NCBI GenBank assembly: GCA_963715055.1 | Contig: CAVQRB010000017.1 | Coordinates: forward strand, 62,001 to 126,000 | Direction of reading: 5' to 3' | Source: CAVQRB01 sp963715055 | GTDB lineage: Bacteria; Pseudomonadota; Alphaproteobacteria; Rhodobacterales; Rhodobacteraceae | DNA: 64,000 bases | Notes under the pieces: generated by a model | What the model was told of the DNA's origin: nothing | Database searches by the model: none | Seen by the model: the letters and a program-made list of their open reading frames with translations, nothing else | Translations under genes and position numbers: made by a program | Part shown: positions 52,650 to 61,125 of the stretch, piece by piece | Position numbering within the stretch: position 1 is the stretch's first letter | Layout of the letters: each line of letters starts with the position of its first letter

Positions 52650-52952
52650 ATGACAGACAAGACATTGACGCGCATGGATTTGAGCGAAGCGGTGTTCCGC
52701 GAGGTTGGGTTGTCGCGCAACGAAAGCGCACAGCTGGTCGAGTTGGTTTTGGAACACCTCTCCGACGCGCTCGTGCGCGGCGAGCAGGTCAAGATCTCCT
52801 CCTTCGGCACCTTTTCGGTGCGTGACAAGTCGGCCCGTGTCGGCCGCAATCCCAAGACCGGCGAAGAGGTCCCGATCAATCCCCGCCGGGTTCTGACCTT
52901 CCGCCCCTCGCATCTGATGAAGGACCGCGTGGCGGACGGCAACAAGTCCTGA
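52650..52952 (+). CDS. ihfA: Integration host factor subunit alpha
   Basis: A 100-residue DNA-bending protein that works with the beta subunit. The N-terminal helices include TRMDLSEAVFREVGLSRNES. The beta-ribbon arms carry RVGRNPKTGEEVPINPRRVL, which inserts Pro into the minor groove, and LTFRPSHLMKDR. A start at 52644 (MDMTDK) is also possible; I chose the ATG at 52650, which gives the family N terminus MTDKTLTRMDL. It has its own promoter at 52597. The MerR-family gene follows, with three bases between. Confidence 0.94.
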   Translation: MTDKTLTRMDLSEAVFREVGLSRNESAQLVELVLEHLSDALVRGEQVKISSFGTFSVRDKSARVGRNPKTGEEVPINPRRVLTFRPSHLMKDRVADGNKS

Positions 52953-52955
52953 TCC

Positions 52956-53501
52956 ATGTCCAAGTCGCCCGATGCTTTTCGCACGATCTCGGAAGTCGCC
53001 GACTGGCTGGGCGTACAGGCGCATGTGCTGCGCTTCTGGGAGAGCAAGTTCGCCCAGGTGAAGCCGATCAAACGGGCGGGCGGCCGGCGGTACTATCGCC
53101 CGGCCGACATGCTGCTGATCGGCGGCATCAAGAAACTGCTGCATGACGACGGGCTGACCATCAAGGGCGCACAGAAGATCCTGCGCGAACAAGGGGTTGC
53201 GCATGTTGCGGATCTGTCCCAGCCGCTCGACGACCTGACCATGGCGGTAATCGAAGGCAGCATCGAACCAGCTCTCGCGGCACCTCGGCAGACGACGGAA
53301 AAGGAACCGCCCGTCGCACCGGCAGCGCTTGACGGCGAGGTCATGGCGGAAGACGCGGACGACTGGTCGCCGGAGGATCTCGTCAATCGTCACCGAGACC
53401 GGGAGGAAGAGGAAGCGGCCTCGGAAGCGCTCTCGGAAGAATATTCCGGCAGGCAAGCAGGGCCACAAACCCCGCCAGAAGCTGGCGGACGACACGATTG
53501 A
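52956..53501 (+). CDS. MerR family transcriptional regulator (readable N-terminal part)
   Basis: As read, a 181-residue protein. The MerR helix-turn-helix is FRTISEVADWLGVQAHVLRF with WESKFAQVKPIKRAGGRRYY (about residues 8-48) and RPADMLLIGGIKKLLHDDGL. This pairing with ihfA, as a chaperone-like or DNA-organising regulator, is standard in alphaproteobacteria. An acidic region follows. After SEEYSG (about residue 165) the frame reads RQAGPQTPPEAGGRHD and stops, which is unlike the rest. The natural continuation is in another frame (next entry), so this protein is probably truncated by a frameshift near 53449. Confidence 0.85.
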   Translation: MSKSPDAFRTISEVADWLGVQAHVLRFWESKFAQVKPIKRAGGRRYYRPADMLLIGGIKKLLHDDGLTIKGAQKILREQGVAHVADLSQPLDDLTMAVIEGSIEPALAAPRQTTEKEPPVAPAALDGEVMAEDADDWSPEDLVNRHRDREEEEAASEALSEEYSGRQAGPQTPPEAGGRHD

Positions 53502-54171
53502 AGACGCGGTGCTGGAGCGTGAGCCCGACGAGATCGCGCAAGGCGTTGAAGCGGAAGCCTCTTCGGACGAAGCCTTCCCAATTGATGAGCCGCAAGCAGA
53601 GCTGACCGCTCGCGACGCAGGGTCGGACAGCGGGACGCAACCCGATTTTCATGCCTCCGACGAAGACGCAGCGGACAGCGCAATCGAGGACCAAGATGCC
53701 CTGCCCGGTTTCCTCAGGCATCCGTTGAAGACAGGCGCAGACGAACCTTCGCCGGACCAAGAGGAACCGCAGGAGGCAGGCACGGCTGCAGACGCTCAGG
53801 TGAACACCGATGCTGCGGAGGACGAAGCGGTCCCCGATGACATCATGCCCAGCTTTTCGGCCCGTCCGCGCGGCCGCAGCCCGCAGTCCGATGTGACGCC
53901 GCCAATTGCAACGCCACCAGACACCCCTCAGGCAGCGGCCCCCGCAGACGCCGAAGTCGCGCATGCGGAAACCCGCAAGCCCAGGATCATCGACCTGCCC
54001 CCCCTCCCCGATGAGGCGGATATGCCTGCGGCACCTTCGGCTCTCTCCGCTCTGACGCAGCGGCCGAGTTTCGACGCGGATCAGGCCCGCGCCCTGCGGC
54101 CCCTGCTGGCCCGTTTGATCCGTCATCGGGCCAGCCTTGCCAGCCCGCGCAAAGAAGCCCGCAAAGACTGA
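53450..54171 (+). pseudogene. Out-of-frame C-terminal part of the MerR-family gene
   Basis: From about 53450 a second frame continues with GKQGHKPRQKLADDTIEDAV, followed by a long acidic, low-complexity region (EPDEIAQGVEAEASSDEAFP onwards) and a basic helical end LRPLLARLIRHRASLASPRK, finishing at TGA 54169-54171. The frame is open to 53329 but only the part after 53450 reads as a continuation of the MerR protein. Deleting the A at 53449 joins EEYSG to GKQGHKPRQKL. The intact protein would be about 404 residues. It ends 18 bases before the -35 element of tRNA-Pro. Confidence 0.75.
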
Positions 54172-54189
54172 CGCAATGCCAATTCGCTC

Positions 54190-54217
54190 TTGCCTGTGCG
54201 CCCAGATCGGGTATGTA
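54190..54217 (+). promoter_or_regulatory. Promoter of tRNA-Pro
   Basis: TTGCCT (-35, 54190-54195) and TATGTA (-10, 54212-54217) lie 16 bases apart. The -10 is 11 bases before the first base of the tRNA, leaving a short leader. Confidence 0.6.
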
Positions 54218-54228
54218 GCCCCCCATGT

Positions 54229-54305
54229 CGGGCTATGGCGCAGCCTGGTAGCGCGTCCGTCTGGGGGACGGAAGGTCGCAGGTTCGAGTCCTGCTAGCCC
54301 GACCA
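54229..54305 (+). tRNA. tRNA-Pro (GGG)
   Basis: A 77-base cloverleaf: acceptor arms CGGGCTA/TAGCCCG, D-loop with GCCTGGTAGCGC, anticodon stem TCCGT/ACGGA with loop CTGGGGG, so anticodon GGG, T-loop GGTTCGAGTCC, and encoded CCA at the 3' end. It reads CCC codons, which are frequent in this GC-rich genome. A terminator follows at 54324. Confidence 0.97.
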
Positions 54306-54323
54306 AATTCGACATGTGCAAGT

Positions 54324-54350
54324 GCCCGCGCAACTCCTGCGCGGGCCTTT
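54324..54350 (+). terminator. Terminator after tRNA-Pro
   Basis: GCCCGCGCA and TGCGCGGGC form a perfect 9-base GC-rich stem around ACTCC, followed by CTTT. It lies 18 bases after the tRNA and 21 bases before dcd. Confidence 0.7.
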
Positions 54351-54371
54351 GCATATCAGGGAGCCGGTGAG

Positions 54372-55445
54372 ATGAGTGGAGTTCTGCCAAACCAGACCAT
54401 CGCCCGGATGATCACCGAGAACCAGATCGCCGCCGCGCGATCGCTGAAGCAGGACCAGATCCAGCCCGCGAGCCTCGATCTGCGCCTCGGCACGGTCGCA
54501 TACCGGGTGCGAGCCTCCTTCCTCGCGGGGGCCGGGGCAAGGGTCTCGGATCGCTTGCAGGAATTCGAGATGCACCGCGTCGATCTCTCCGAGGGGGCGG
54601 TGCTGGAGAAAGGCTGCGTCTACGTGGTGCCGCTCATGGAGTTGCTGGCCTTGCCGCAGGATGTGCAGGCGGTGGCCAATGCCAAAAGCTCCACGGGGCG
54701 TCTTGATCTGCTGACCCGCACCATCACCGATGGCGGTGTAGAATTCGACCGGATCCCGGCGGGCTACCATGGGCCGCTCTATGCGGAAATCTGCCCTCGG
54801 TCCTTTTCGGTGCTCGTCCGCCCGGGCATGCGCCTGAACCAGATCCGTTTCCGCAAGGGACACGCGGTGCTCGACGACGAGGCGCTGAAACGCCTGCACA
54901 AGACGGTGCCACTGGTCGATGGTCCGGCGGTCATCGACGATGGTCTGGGCTTTTCGGTCGATCTGCGGCCCACGAACAGCACTTTGGTGGGCTATCGGGC
55001 GAAACCTCATACCGGGCTGATCGACCTCGACAACATCGCCCATTACGCGCCCGCGGATTTCTGGGAAGACGTGCACAGCCGGAACGGCCAGATCATCCTC
55101 GACCCCGGCGCCTTCTACATTCTGGTGAGCCGCGAAGCGGTCACGATCCCGCCCGAGTATGCCGCCGAAATGGCCCCCTATCTTGCCATGGTGGGCGAGT
55201 TCCGGGTGCATTACGCAGGCTTCTTTGATCCAGGCTTCGGTCACGCCTCGGCGGGTGGATCAGGGTCGCGCGGCGTGCTTGAGGTGCGCTGCCACGAGGC
55301 ACCTTTCGTGCTGGAGCATGGACAGGTCGTGGGGCGGCTCGTCTACGAGAAGATGGCCGACGTGCCGACCGAGCTTTATGGGGCCGGCATAGCCTCGAAT
55401 TATCAGGGCCAGGGCCTGAAACTCTCCAAGCACTTCAAGCTGTAA
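54372..55445 (+). CDS. dcd: 2'-deoxycytidine 5'-triphosphate deaminase (long form)
   Basis: A 357-residue enzyme that converts dCTP to dUTP, feeding thymidylate synthesis. Usual Dcd is about 190 residues. This form, found across alphaproteobacteria, has two dUTPase-like domains. The first (about 1-180) has QIQPASLDLRLG, ANAKSSTGRLDLLTRTITDG (catalytic Ser/Arg region) and GPLYAEICPRSFSVLVRPGM. The second (about 190-357) has PGAFYILVSREAVTIPPEYA and HYAGFFDPGFGHASAGGSGS. It ends LKLSKHFKL. It sits after tRNA-Pro on the plus strand. Confidence 0.9.
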   Translation: MSGVLPNQTIARMITENQIAAARSLKQDQIQPASLDLRLGTVAYRVRASFLAGAGARVSDRLQEFEMHRVDLSEGAVLEKGCVYVVPLMELLALPQDVQAVANAKSSTGRLDLLTRTITDGGVEFDRIPAGYHGPLYAEICPRSFSVLVRPGMRLNQIRFRKGHAVLDDEALKRLHKTVPLVDGPAVIDDGLGFSVDLRPTNSTLVGYRAKPHTGLIDLDNIAHYAPADFWEDVHSRNGQIILDPGAFYILVSREAVTIPPEYAAEMAPYLAMVGEFRVHYAGFFDPGFGHASAGGSGSRGVLEVRCHEAPFVLEHGQVVGRLVYEKMADVPTELYGAGIASNYQGQGLKLSKHFKL

Positions 55446-55452
55446 TGCCGGT

Positions 55453-55608
55453 TCAGATCCGGTTCATCCGGCGCGTGGCCTTCATCGCCTGTCGCACGCG
55501 CTTTTGTGCGTCTTTCTGTTCTTTCGTCATGGCGCCGCTGGTTGCGGTAACCCGTGTCATACCGGTGTTGATCAGCCGGCGAAGGATCATTGTGACGATG
55601 CGATTCAT
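55453..55608 (-). CDS. Small basic conserved-type protein (51 residues)
   Basis: A 51-residue, Arg/Met-rich protein: MNRIVTMILRRLINTGMTRV to start, MKATRRMNRI at the end. It has no signal peptide; the N-terminal part could be an amphipathic membrane-touching helix. Similar short proteins occur in related genomes as I recall, but I have no functional link. The frame is open upstream to 55854, but the ATG at 55608 has the only plausible start. It lies downstream of scpB on the same strand, 76 bases after it. Confidence 0.55.
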   Translation of the reverse strand: MNRIVTMILRRLINTGMTRVTATSGAMTKEQKDAQKRVRQAMKATRRMNRI

Positions 55609-55684
55609 TTTTCTCTGCCCGTTTTTCTTGATGAAAACACGATGATTCTGACAAAGGAATAAGGCAAGATTATGGAAAGCGACG

Positions 55685-56350
55685 TCAGTCCTCGAAAAGC
55701 TCGCTCTGGCCTTCTGCGCTCTCGTCCTCTTCGTCGCCCTCTTGCCCGGACATGGGCATTTCGCCGGGTGGCGGCCTGCTTTCCAGCAACCCGGCTGCGC
55801 GCAATTCCTTGAGCCCCGGCAGATCGCGGGCGTTCTCGAGCCCGAAGTGATCAAGAAAGCCTTGCGTGACCACGAAGGTCACCGGCCGCCCCGGCGTCAT
55901 CTTGCGTCGCCCGAAGCGGATCCATTCCATTTCCAGAAGCTGGTCGACCGTCCCTCGGGAGACCGACACGCCGCGGATTTCCTCGATCTCGGCGCGGGTC
56001 ACCGGCTGGTGATAGGCAATGATGGCGAGGGTCTCGATTGCGGCCCGGCTCAGTTTGCGCGTCTCTACCGTCTCGCGCTGCATGAGGAACCCAAGGTCGG
56101 GTGCCGTGCGCATCGCCCAGGCGTCCCCCACCCGGTTCAGCGTCACGCCGCGCCCGTCGTAGCGTTTGCGCAGGTGCACCAGCGCCTCGGCCGGATCACA
56201 GCCATGCGGCATGCGCGCCTCGAGTTCGCGCACGGTGATCGGCTCGGCGGTAGCAAAGAGAATGGCCTCCACCATGCGTTCCTGTTCGCCCATGGGCGGG
56301 GCCTCGAAGAGGCTTTCCTCTCTTGCTTCGTCGTCCGGGTCATCGGTCAC
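55685..56350 (-). CDS. scpB: Segregation and condensation protein B
   Basis: A 221-residue kleisin-partner protein with two winged-helix domains. MVEAILFATAEPITVRELEA is the first, and LSRAAIETLAIIAYHQPVTR with AEIEEIRGVSVSRGTVDQLL is the second, the family signature. It binds ScpA and Smc to organise the chromosome. The C-terminal tail is acidic and low-complexity (QEGDEEDESAEGQSELFED). It overlaps scpA by four bases. Confidence 0.93.
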   Translation of the reverse strand: MTDDPDDEAREESLFEAPPMGEQERMVEAILFATAEPITVRELEARMPHGCDPAEALVHLRKRYDGRGVTLNRVGDAWAMRTAPDLGFLMQRETVETRKLSRAAIETLAIIAYHQPVTRAEIEEIRGVSVSRGTVDQLLEMEWIRFGRRKMTPGRPVTFVVTQGFLDHFGLENARDLPGLKELRAAGLLESRPPPGEMPMSGQEGDEEDESAEGQSELFED

Positions 56351-57138
56351 GAGGGCCGATCCTTCTTGCGCAACTGGATAGGGGCGAAACTCTCCGATTG
56401 CCGTATCTCCAGATGGCCCTCTTTGACAAGCTCCAGCGAGGCGGCGAAGGTCGAAGCGGTGGCTGAGCGCCGCCGCACCGGATCGATCTCCCAGCCTTCG
56501 GGCAGGTAACTCAGCAGGTTGGTCCAGTCCCCGGCATAGCCGATGAGCCCGCGCATCCTCTCCAGCGCCTGTTCCATGGTGAAGACTGCGTCGCGATCCA
56601 TGACGAAGGGCCGGAAGTCGTCGCGGGTGCGGATGCGCGCATACCCCTGCATCAGATCGAGCAAGGTCGCCGTATATTCCACCCTGCGGGTTCGGGTGAC
56701 CTCATGGGTCTGGCCGCGCGCGAAGAAATCGCGGCCCAGCCGGTCGCGCCCCATAAGCCTTGCAGCAACGTCCCGCATCGCCTGCAACCGCTCGAGTTGA
56801 TAGGCGAGATGGGCTGCCAGTTCCTCGCCCGACGGCCCGTCTTCGGTGGGATCAGGCGGCAGCAGGAGCCGCGATTTCAGGAAGGCGAGCCAGGCCGCCA
56901 TCACGAGATAATCCGCCGCCAGTTCGAGCCGCAGCGTCTTGGCGCGTTCGACGAAGGCCAGATACTGCTGCGCCAGCGCCAACACGGAAATCTTGCGCAG
57001 ATCGACCTTCTGCGTGCGGCTCAGCATCAGCAAGAGATCGAGCGGGCCTTCGAAACCGTCCACGTCGATGATCAACGCCTCGGCGGCCAGCCGGTCGGCG
57101 ACGGAGACCTTGTCTTCCTCGAATGGTGTCTCAGCCAT
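56347..57138 (-). CDS. scpA: Segregation and condensation protein A
   Basis: A 263-residue kleisin subunit of the Smc-ScpAB complex. The N-terminal Smc-binding motif is DGFEGPLDLLLMLSRTQKVD (about residues 29-48), then ISVLALAQQYLAFVERAKTL and AADYLVMAAWLAFLKSRLLL. The C-terminal winged helix ends with EGHLEIRQSESFAPIQL. I used the ATG at 57138 (MAETPFEED); the frame is also open to a TTG at 57159 overlapping the nagZ stop. It overlaps scpB by four bases and follows nagZ with a 17-base gap. Confidence 0.92.
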   Translation of the reverse strand: MAETPFEEDKVSVADRLAAEALIIDVDGFEGPLDLLLMLSRTQKVDLRKISVLALAQQYLAFVERAKTLRLELAADYLVMAAWLAFLKSRLLLPPDPTEDGPSGEELAAHLAYQLERLQAMRDVAARLMGRDRLGRDFFARGQTHEVTRTRRVEYTATLLDLMQGYARIRTRDDFRPFVMDRDAVFTMEQALERMRGLIGYAGDWTNLLSYLPEGWEIDPVRRRSATASTFAASLELVKEGHLEIRQSESFAPIQLRKKDRPS

Positions 57139-57155
57139 GCGCCCCGTTTCGACCT

Positions 57156-58154
57156 TCAAGTCCCGTGCAAGAGCGTCTGAAGCTGGGCCCGGGCGGCGGG
57201 AATGTCAAGTTCGTCCGGCGCAATCCGGGCGTTCAGCGCGCGCAGGGCGCGGGTCTGCGCGGCAAAGCTCATCGGGCCTGCCGCCTCGGCCACTTCGCGG
57301 CGCGCATCAAGCGAGCCGTTGCAATGCAGGATCACGTCGCAGCCCGCCTCCAGCGCGGCCCGGGACAGATCGGTCAGCGAGCCCTGCAGCGCCTTCATCG
57401 AGATGTCATCGGTCATGATCAGGTTGTCGAAGCCGATCTCCTCGCGGATCACTTGCATCACCTTTGGGGAAAGCGTGGCGGGCCTGTCATCAAGACTGCT
57501 GTAAACGAGGTGCGCGGTCATCCCCATGGGCAGGTCGTTGAGGGCCTTGAAGGGAGCGAAATCATGGGCGGAAAGGGCGTCGTGCGGCGCGTCCACCGTG
57601 GGCAGGTCATAGTGACTGTCGAGGCTCGCGCGCCCATGGCCGGGAATATGCTTGAGCACCGGCAGGACGCCGCCCGCGAGCATCCCTTCGGCAGCGGCGC
57701 GACCGAGGGTCGCGACAGTTTCGGGCGAGGTGCCATAGCATCTGTTGCGCAGGAAATCATGCGTCTGCGGTCCGGCGATGTCGACCATTGGCGCGCAGTT
57801 GCTGTCGATGCCCAGATCATTCAACTCGGCGGCGATCAGCCTGTAGCGCAGATACATCGCTTCCGCTGCCCGCGCGCCCGCTGCCGCGACGAAATCGAGC
57901 GGCGGCATCCACTCGGTCCAGATCGGCGCGCGCAGGCGTTGCACGCGCCCGCCTTCCTGGTCGATGGTGATCGGCGCGTCGCGGCCCACGCAGGCGCGCA
58001 TCTCGGCGCAGAGCCCCCGCACCTGGTCTGGCGTGTCGATATTGCGCGCGAAAAGGATGAAGCCGTAGGGATTTGCCTGCCGAAAAAAGGTCTTTTCCGC
58101 CGCCGAAAGGGTCAGCCCCTCGGCATCCAGAATGGTCGCCCCGAAGCGGTTCAT
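57156..58154 (-). CDS. nagZ: Beta-N-acetylhexosaminidase
   Basis: A 332-residue glycoside hydrolase (family 3) that removes GlcNAc from anhydromuropeptides in the cytoplasm, the step before AnmK in wall recycling. Motifs: YGFILFARNIDTPDQVRGLC, IDQEGGRVQRLRAPIWTEWM, the mobile loop VLKHIPGHGRASLDSHYDLP with the catalytic His and Asp, and IMTDDISMKALQGSLTDLSR with the nucleophile Asp. It overlaps the SPOR gene by four bases (58151-58154). anmK lies elsewhere in this window (42372). Confidence 0.93.
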   Translation of the reverse strand: MNRFGATILDAEGLTLSAAEKTFFRQANPYGFILFARNIDTPDQVRGLCAEMRACVGRDAPITIDQEGGRVQRLRAPIWTEWMPPLDFVAAAGARAAEAMYLRYRLIAAELNDLGIDSNCAPMVDIAGPQTHDFLRNRCYGTSPETVATLGRAAAEGMLAGGVLPVLKHIPGHGRASLDSHYDLPTVDAPHDALSAHDFAPFKALNDLPMGMTAHLVYSSLDDRPATLSPKVMQVIREEIGFDNLIMTDDISMKALQGSLTDLSRAALEAGCDVILHCNGSLDARREVAEAAGPMSFAAQTRALRALNARIAPDELDIPAARAQLQTLLHGT

Positions 58155-59194
58155 TTGCTGGCGACGGGGATGCAGTCCACACCTTCGGCCTTGAAGGCCG
58201 AGCAGAAGCGCCGTGCATCAGCGACGTCGACGAATCCCATGGCACGCAAGCGGTAGAAGGCACGACCGCCGGTCTCCGCAGGCTCGATCACCCGGGACTT
58301 GCCTTGCAGGTAGTCACCGAAACGACGCTCCAGACGGGTCCATTCGCTGCGCGCGATCTCGACACTCTCGAAAGCGCCAAGCTGCACCAGACGGGTGCCC
58401 GAGGGGATCGCCGCCGGATCGATCTCCGCCGATCTCGGCATGGCGGCAATCGCGTCGGGTGCCGTGACATCGAGCGAGGCGCGCTGCAGGACCGCGCCAC
58501 CGGCCGGACGGATGCGCGGACGCATGGAGGTCTGCAGGCCGGGTGCGTCGATCGGCACGATGGTTGCAGCGGTGTCGGAGGGGCCTTCGGCCAGAAGCAC
58601 CTCTTCCGTCCCCTCGGCTTCCGATGCCATGGGTGTCCCCCGTCCGATCAACTCGGCCACCAGTGCATCGACCGTCGGATCGCCGCTGCTTTCCTCGGGC
58701 AGTTCTTCCGCAGCAGCGGAAGGCTGTGCTGCCTGGACAAACTTGGCACCACCCTCGAACATCTCCTCGGCAGGACCCAACGGCGCGGGCTGGATCACCG
58801 GTTCGGGCCGGGACGCGGCGATCGGCTGGTCTTCCTGCGTGAGGCCGATGGCGCGGGGGGCGAGGATGACACGGTCGACGGGGCCGGCCGCTTCGCCGCT
58901 TGCGGTGATCACATTGACGGCGAGACCCTGGTGCTGGGCAAGTTGCCCGCCCGGGTTCGCAGGGCGTACGCGCATTTCGCCTTCGGCAGCCCGGACGATG
59001 GGAATGCCGCTCACGTCGCGCACCATCAGCTTGTAGCCCCAGACAGCGATGCCCGCGATCAAGGCCAGCGAGACGAGCGCGCCCGCGATATTCGTCATCA
59101 CCGTAAGGGAGTTCTGCGGCGGCGCGTCGAATGCCTCCGCTTCCGGGTCACGTCCATAGGCTCCCATGCCATGGGAGAATTCAACGTCTGCCAT
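58151..59194 (-). CDS. SPOR domain membrane protein
   Basis: A 347-residue protein. The cytoplasmic N terminus (about 1-35) is followed by one membrane helix (TNIAGALVSLALIAGIAVWG, about residues 33-52), then a long periplasmic linker rich in Ala, Pro and Glu, and a C-terminal SPOR domain (about 265-347: TRLVQLGAFESVEIARSEWT; VIEPAETGGRAFYRLRAMGF). SPOR domains bind denuded peptidoglycan at the division site. The gene precedes nagZ, which supports a wall link. I used the ATG at 59194 (MADVEFSHGMG). Confidence 0.85.
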   Translation of the reverse strand: MADVEFSHGMGAYGRDPEAEAFDAPPQNSLTVMTNIAGALVSLALIAGIAVWGYKLMVRDVSGIPIVRAAEGEMRVRPANPGGQLAQHQGLAVNVITASGEAAGPVDRVILAPRAIGLTQEDQPIAASRPEPVIQPAPLGPAEEMFEGGAKFVQAAQPSAAAEELPEESSGDPTVDALVAELIGRGTPMASEAEGTEEVLLAEGPSDTAATIVPIDAPGLQTSMRPRIRPAGGAVLQRASLDVTAPDAIAAMPRSAEIDPAAIPSGTRLVQLGAFESVEIARSEWTRLERRFGDYLQGKSRVIEPAETGGRAFYRLRAMGFVDVADARRFCSAFKAEGVDCIPVASK

Positions 59195-59270
59195 CTTTGC
59201 CTCACTGCCCGAGGGATACATTGCCCCAAGGGTCCGCTATAGTACTGCTCGGACGCACGGCTGCGATTTG

Positions 59271-61013
59271 CTATCGCATTTCCTGCGCCGGTGTGACGCC
59301 GAGAATACCAAGACCCGCCGCAATTACAACGCCGACGGCACGCGCGAGCGCAATTTTGGCTTGTGTGACATCTGCGTCATCCTGCAGGAAACGCAGGGAG
59401 GTCACGTCATTGCCCCGGTTCCAGAGCGCGTGGAAGGCGCCGGCAAGGTCGTAGAGGTAGAAGGCGACGCGGTGCGGCTCGTTGCTGCGCGCCGCGGTTT
59501 CTACAAGGCGCGGCCATTCGGCAAGCTTCGCCGCCATCGCCAGTTCCGCTTCATGATCGAGCAGCGTCAGATCCGCCGCGGCAAGTGTGGCGTCATCTAC
59601 CGGGATGCCCGCCTCGACCGCCTTGCGCAGTACGGAGGCCACGCGGGCATGGGCGTATTGCACGTAGAACACCGGGTTTTCCCGGCTCTGCTCCATCACC
59701 TTGTCGAAATCGAAATCGAGCATGGCGTCGTTCTTGCGGGTGAGCATCACGAAACGGGTCACGTCGGCGCCTACCTGATCGACCACATCGCGCAGGGTCA
59801 CGAAGGTGCCGGCGCGCTTGGACATCTTGAAAGGCTCGCCGTTCTTGTAGAGTTTGACCAACTGCGTGAGCTTGATGTCGAGCGAGACACGGCCATCCGA
59901 AAGTGCAGAAACCGCGGCCTTCATCCGCTTGACGTAGCCACCATGATCGGCACCAAAGACGTCGATCAGCGCATCAAATCCGCGGCTGACCTTGTCGTAG
60001 TGATAGGCGATGTCGGGCGCAAAATAGGTCCAGCTTCCGTCGGATTTCTGCACCGGGCGGTCCACGTCGTCGCCATGGGCGGTGGACTTGAAGAGCGTCT
60101 GCTCGCGCGGCTCCCAATCCTCCGGCTGCTTGCCCTTCGGCGGCTCCAGCACGCCTTCGTAGATCAGCCCCTTGCCACGCAGATCCGCAATCGCCGCTTC
60201 GATGCGTCCGGTGCCGTAGAGCGATTTCTCGGAGTAGAATACATCCATCACGACGCCCAGCGCCTTGAGATCGGCACGGATCAGCGCCATCATTTCCGCG
60301 GTTGCGAAATCGCGGACCTCTTCCAGCCAGTCCGCCTCGGGCTTGCCGATGTAGCGATCGCCCTTCACTTCCTTGAGCTTCTCGCCCACGGGGATCAGGT
60401 AGTCGCCGGGATAGGTGCCCTCCTCGAAATCGACCTCTTTTCCGAAAGCCTCCAGGTAACGCAGGTAGACCGACCGCGCGAGAACATCGACTTGTGCGCC
60501 ACCATCGTTGATATAGTACTCGCGGGTCACATCGAAGCCTGCGAAATCCAGCAGCGAGGCCAGCGCGTCACCAAAGACCGCCCCCCGGGTATGACCGACA
60601 TGCAGCGGGCCAGTGGGGTTGGCGGAGACATATTCGACGTTGATCCGCTGGCCTTTCCCGAGATCGCCGCGCCCGAAATCCGTGCCTGCGTCAAGAACCG
60701 CCGCGACCACGCCTTGCCAGACCGAAGGCGCGAGCCGAAGATTGAGAAAGCCCGGGCCCGCGACCTCGGCGCCGGTGATCCGGCCATCCGCAATCAGATG
60801 CGCCGCCAGCGCCTCGGCGATGACGCGTGGCTGCAGGCCTGCGGGCTTGGCGAGCACCATCGCGGCATTGGTCGCCATGTCGCCGTGCGCGGCATCACGG
60901 GGCGGCTCCACGGTCACGTTCTCCATGTCGAGGCCGTCCGGCAGTGTCCCCTCGTGCACCATGGTCTGCAAGCAGTCCAGAACGAGGGTGCGGATATCGG
61001 CAAAGAGGTTCAT
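59271..61013 (-). CDS. argS: Arginyl-tRNA synthetase
   Basis: A 580-residue class I synthetase that charges tRNA-Arg. The N-terminal tRNA-binding domain has EPPRDAAHGDMATNAAMVLA. The HIGH-like motif is GPLHVGHTRGAVFGDALASL (about residue 125). The KMSKS position reads PFKMSKRAGTFVTLRDVVDQ. The C-terminal anticodon-binding domain is helical with YAHARVASVLRKAVEAG. It lies between dgt and the SPOR gene on the minus strand. A stem of seven GC pairs (61093-61114) without a T tract lies between dgt and argS. The start at 61013 gives MNLFADIRTLVLDC, the family N terminus. Confidence 0.95.
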   Translation of the reverse strand: MNLFADIRTLVLDCLQTMVHEGTLPDGLDMENVTVEPPRDAAHGDMATNAAMVLAKPAGLQPRVIAEALAAHLIADGRITGAEVAGPGFLNLRLAPSVWQGVVAAVLDAGTDFGRGDLGKGQRINVEYVSANPTGPLHVGHTRGAVFGDALASLLDFAGFDVTREYYINDGGAQVDVLARSVYLRYLEAFGKEVDFEEGTYPGDYLIPVGEKLKEVKGDRYIGKPEADWLEEVRDFATAEMMALIRADLKALGVVMDVFYSEKSLYGTGRIEAAIADLRGKGLIYEGVLEPPKGKQPEDWEPREQTLFKSTAHGDDVDRPVQKSDGSWTYFAPDIAYHYDKVSRGFDALIDVFGADHGGYVKRMKAAVSALSDGRVSLDIKLTQLVKLYKNGEPFKMSKRAGTFVTLRDVVDQVGADVTRFVMLTRKNDAMLDFDFDKVMEQSRENPVFYVQYAHARVASVLRKAVEAGIPVDDATLAAADLTLLDHEAELAMAAKLAEWPRLVETAARSNEPHRVAFYLYDLAGAFHALWNRGNDVTSLRFLQDDADVTQAKIALARAVGVVIAAGLGILGVTPAQEMR

Positions 61014-61125
61014 GACGCGGGTCCTATGGCAGAGCTTCGGGCGGTTTATCACGCCATCGGGCCGGGTCAACTGCGCAGAGGCGCGCAACGCACCCGCCGC
61101 GCAGGAACGGCGGGGTCCAGCCGCC

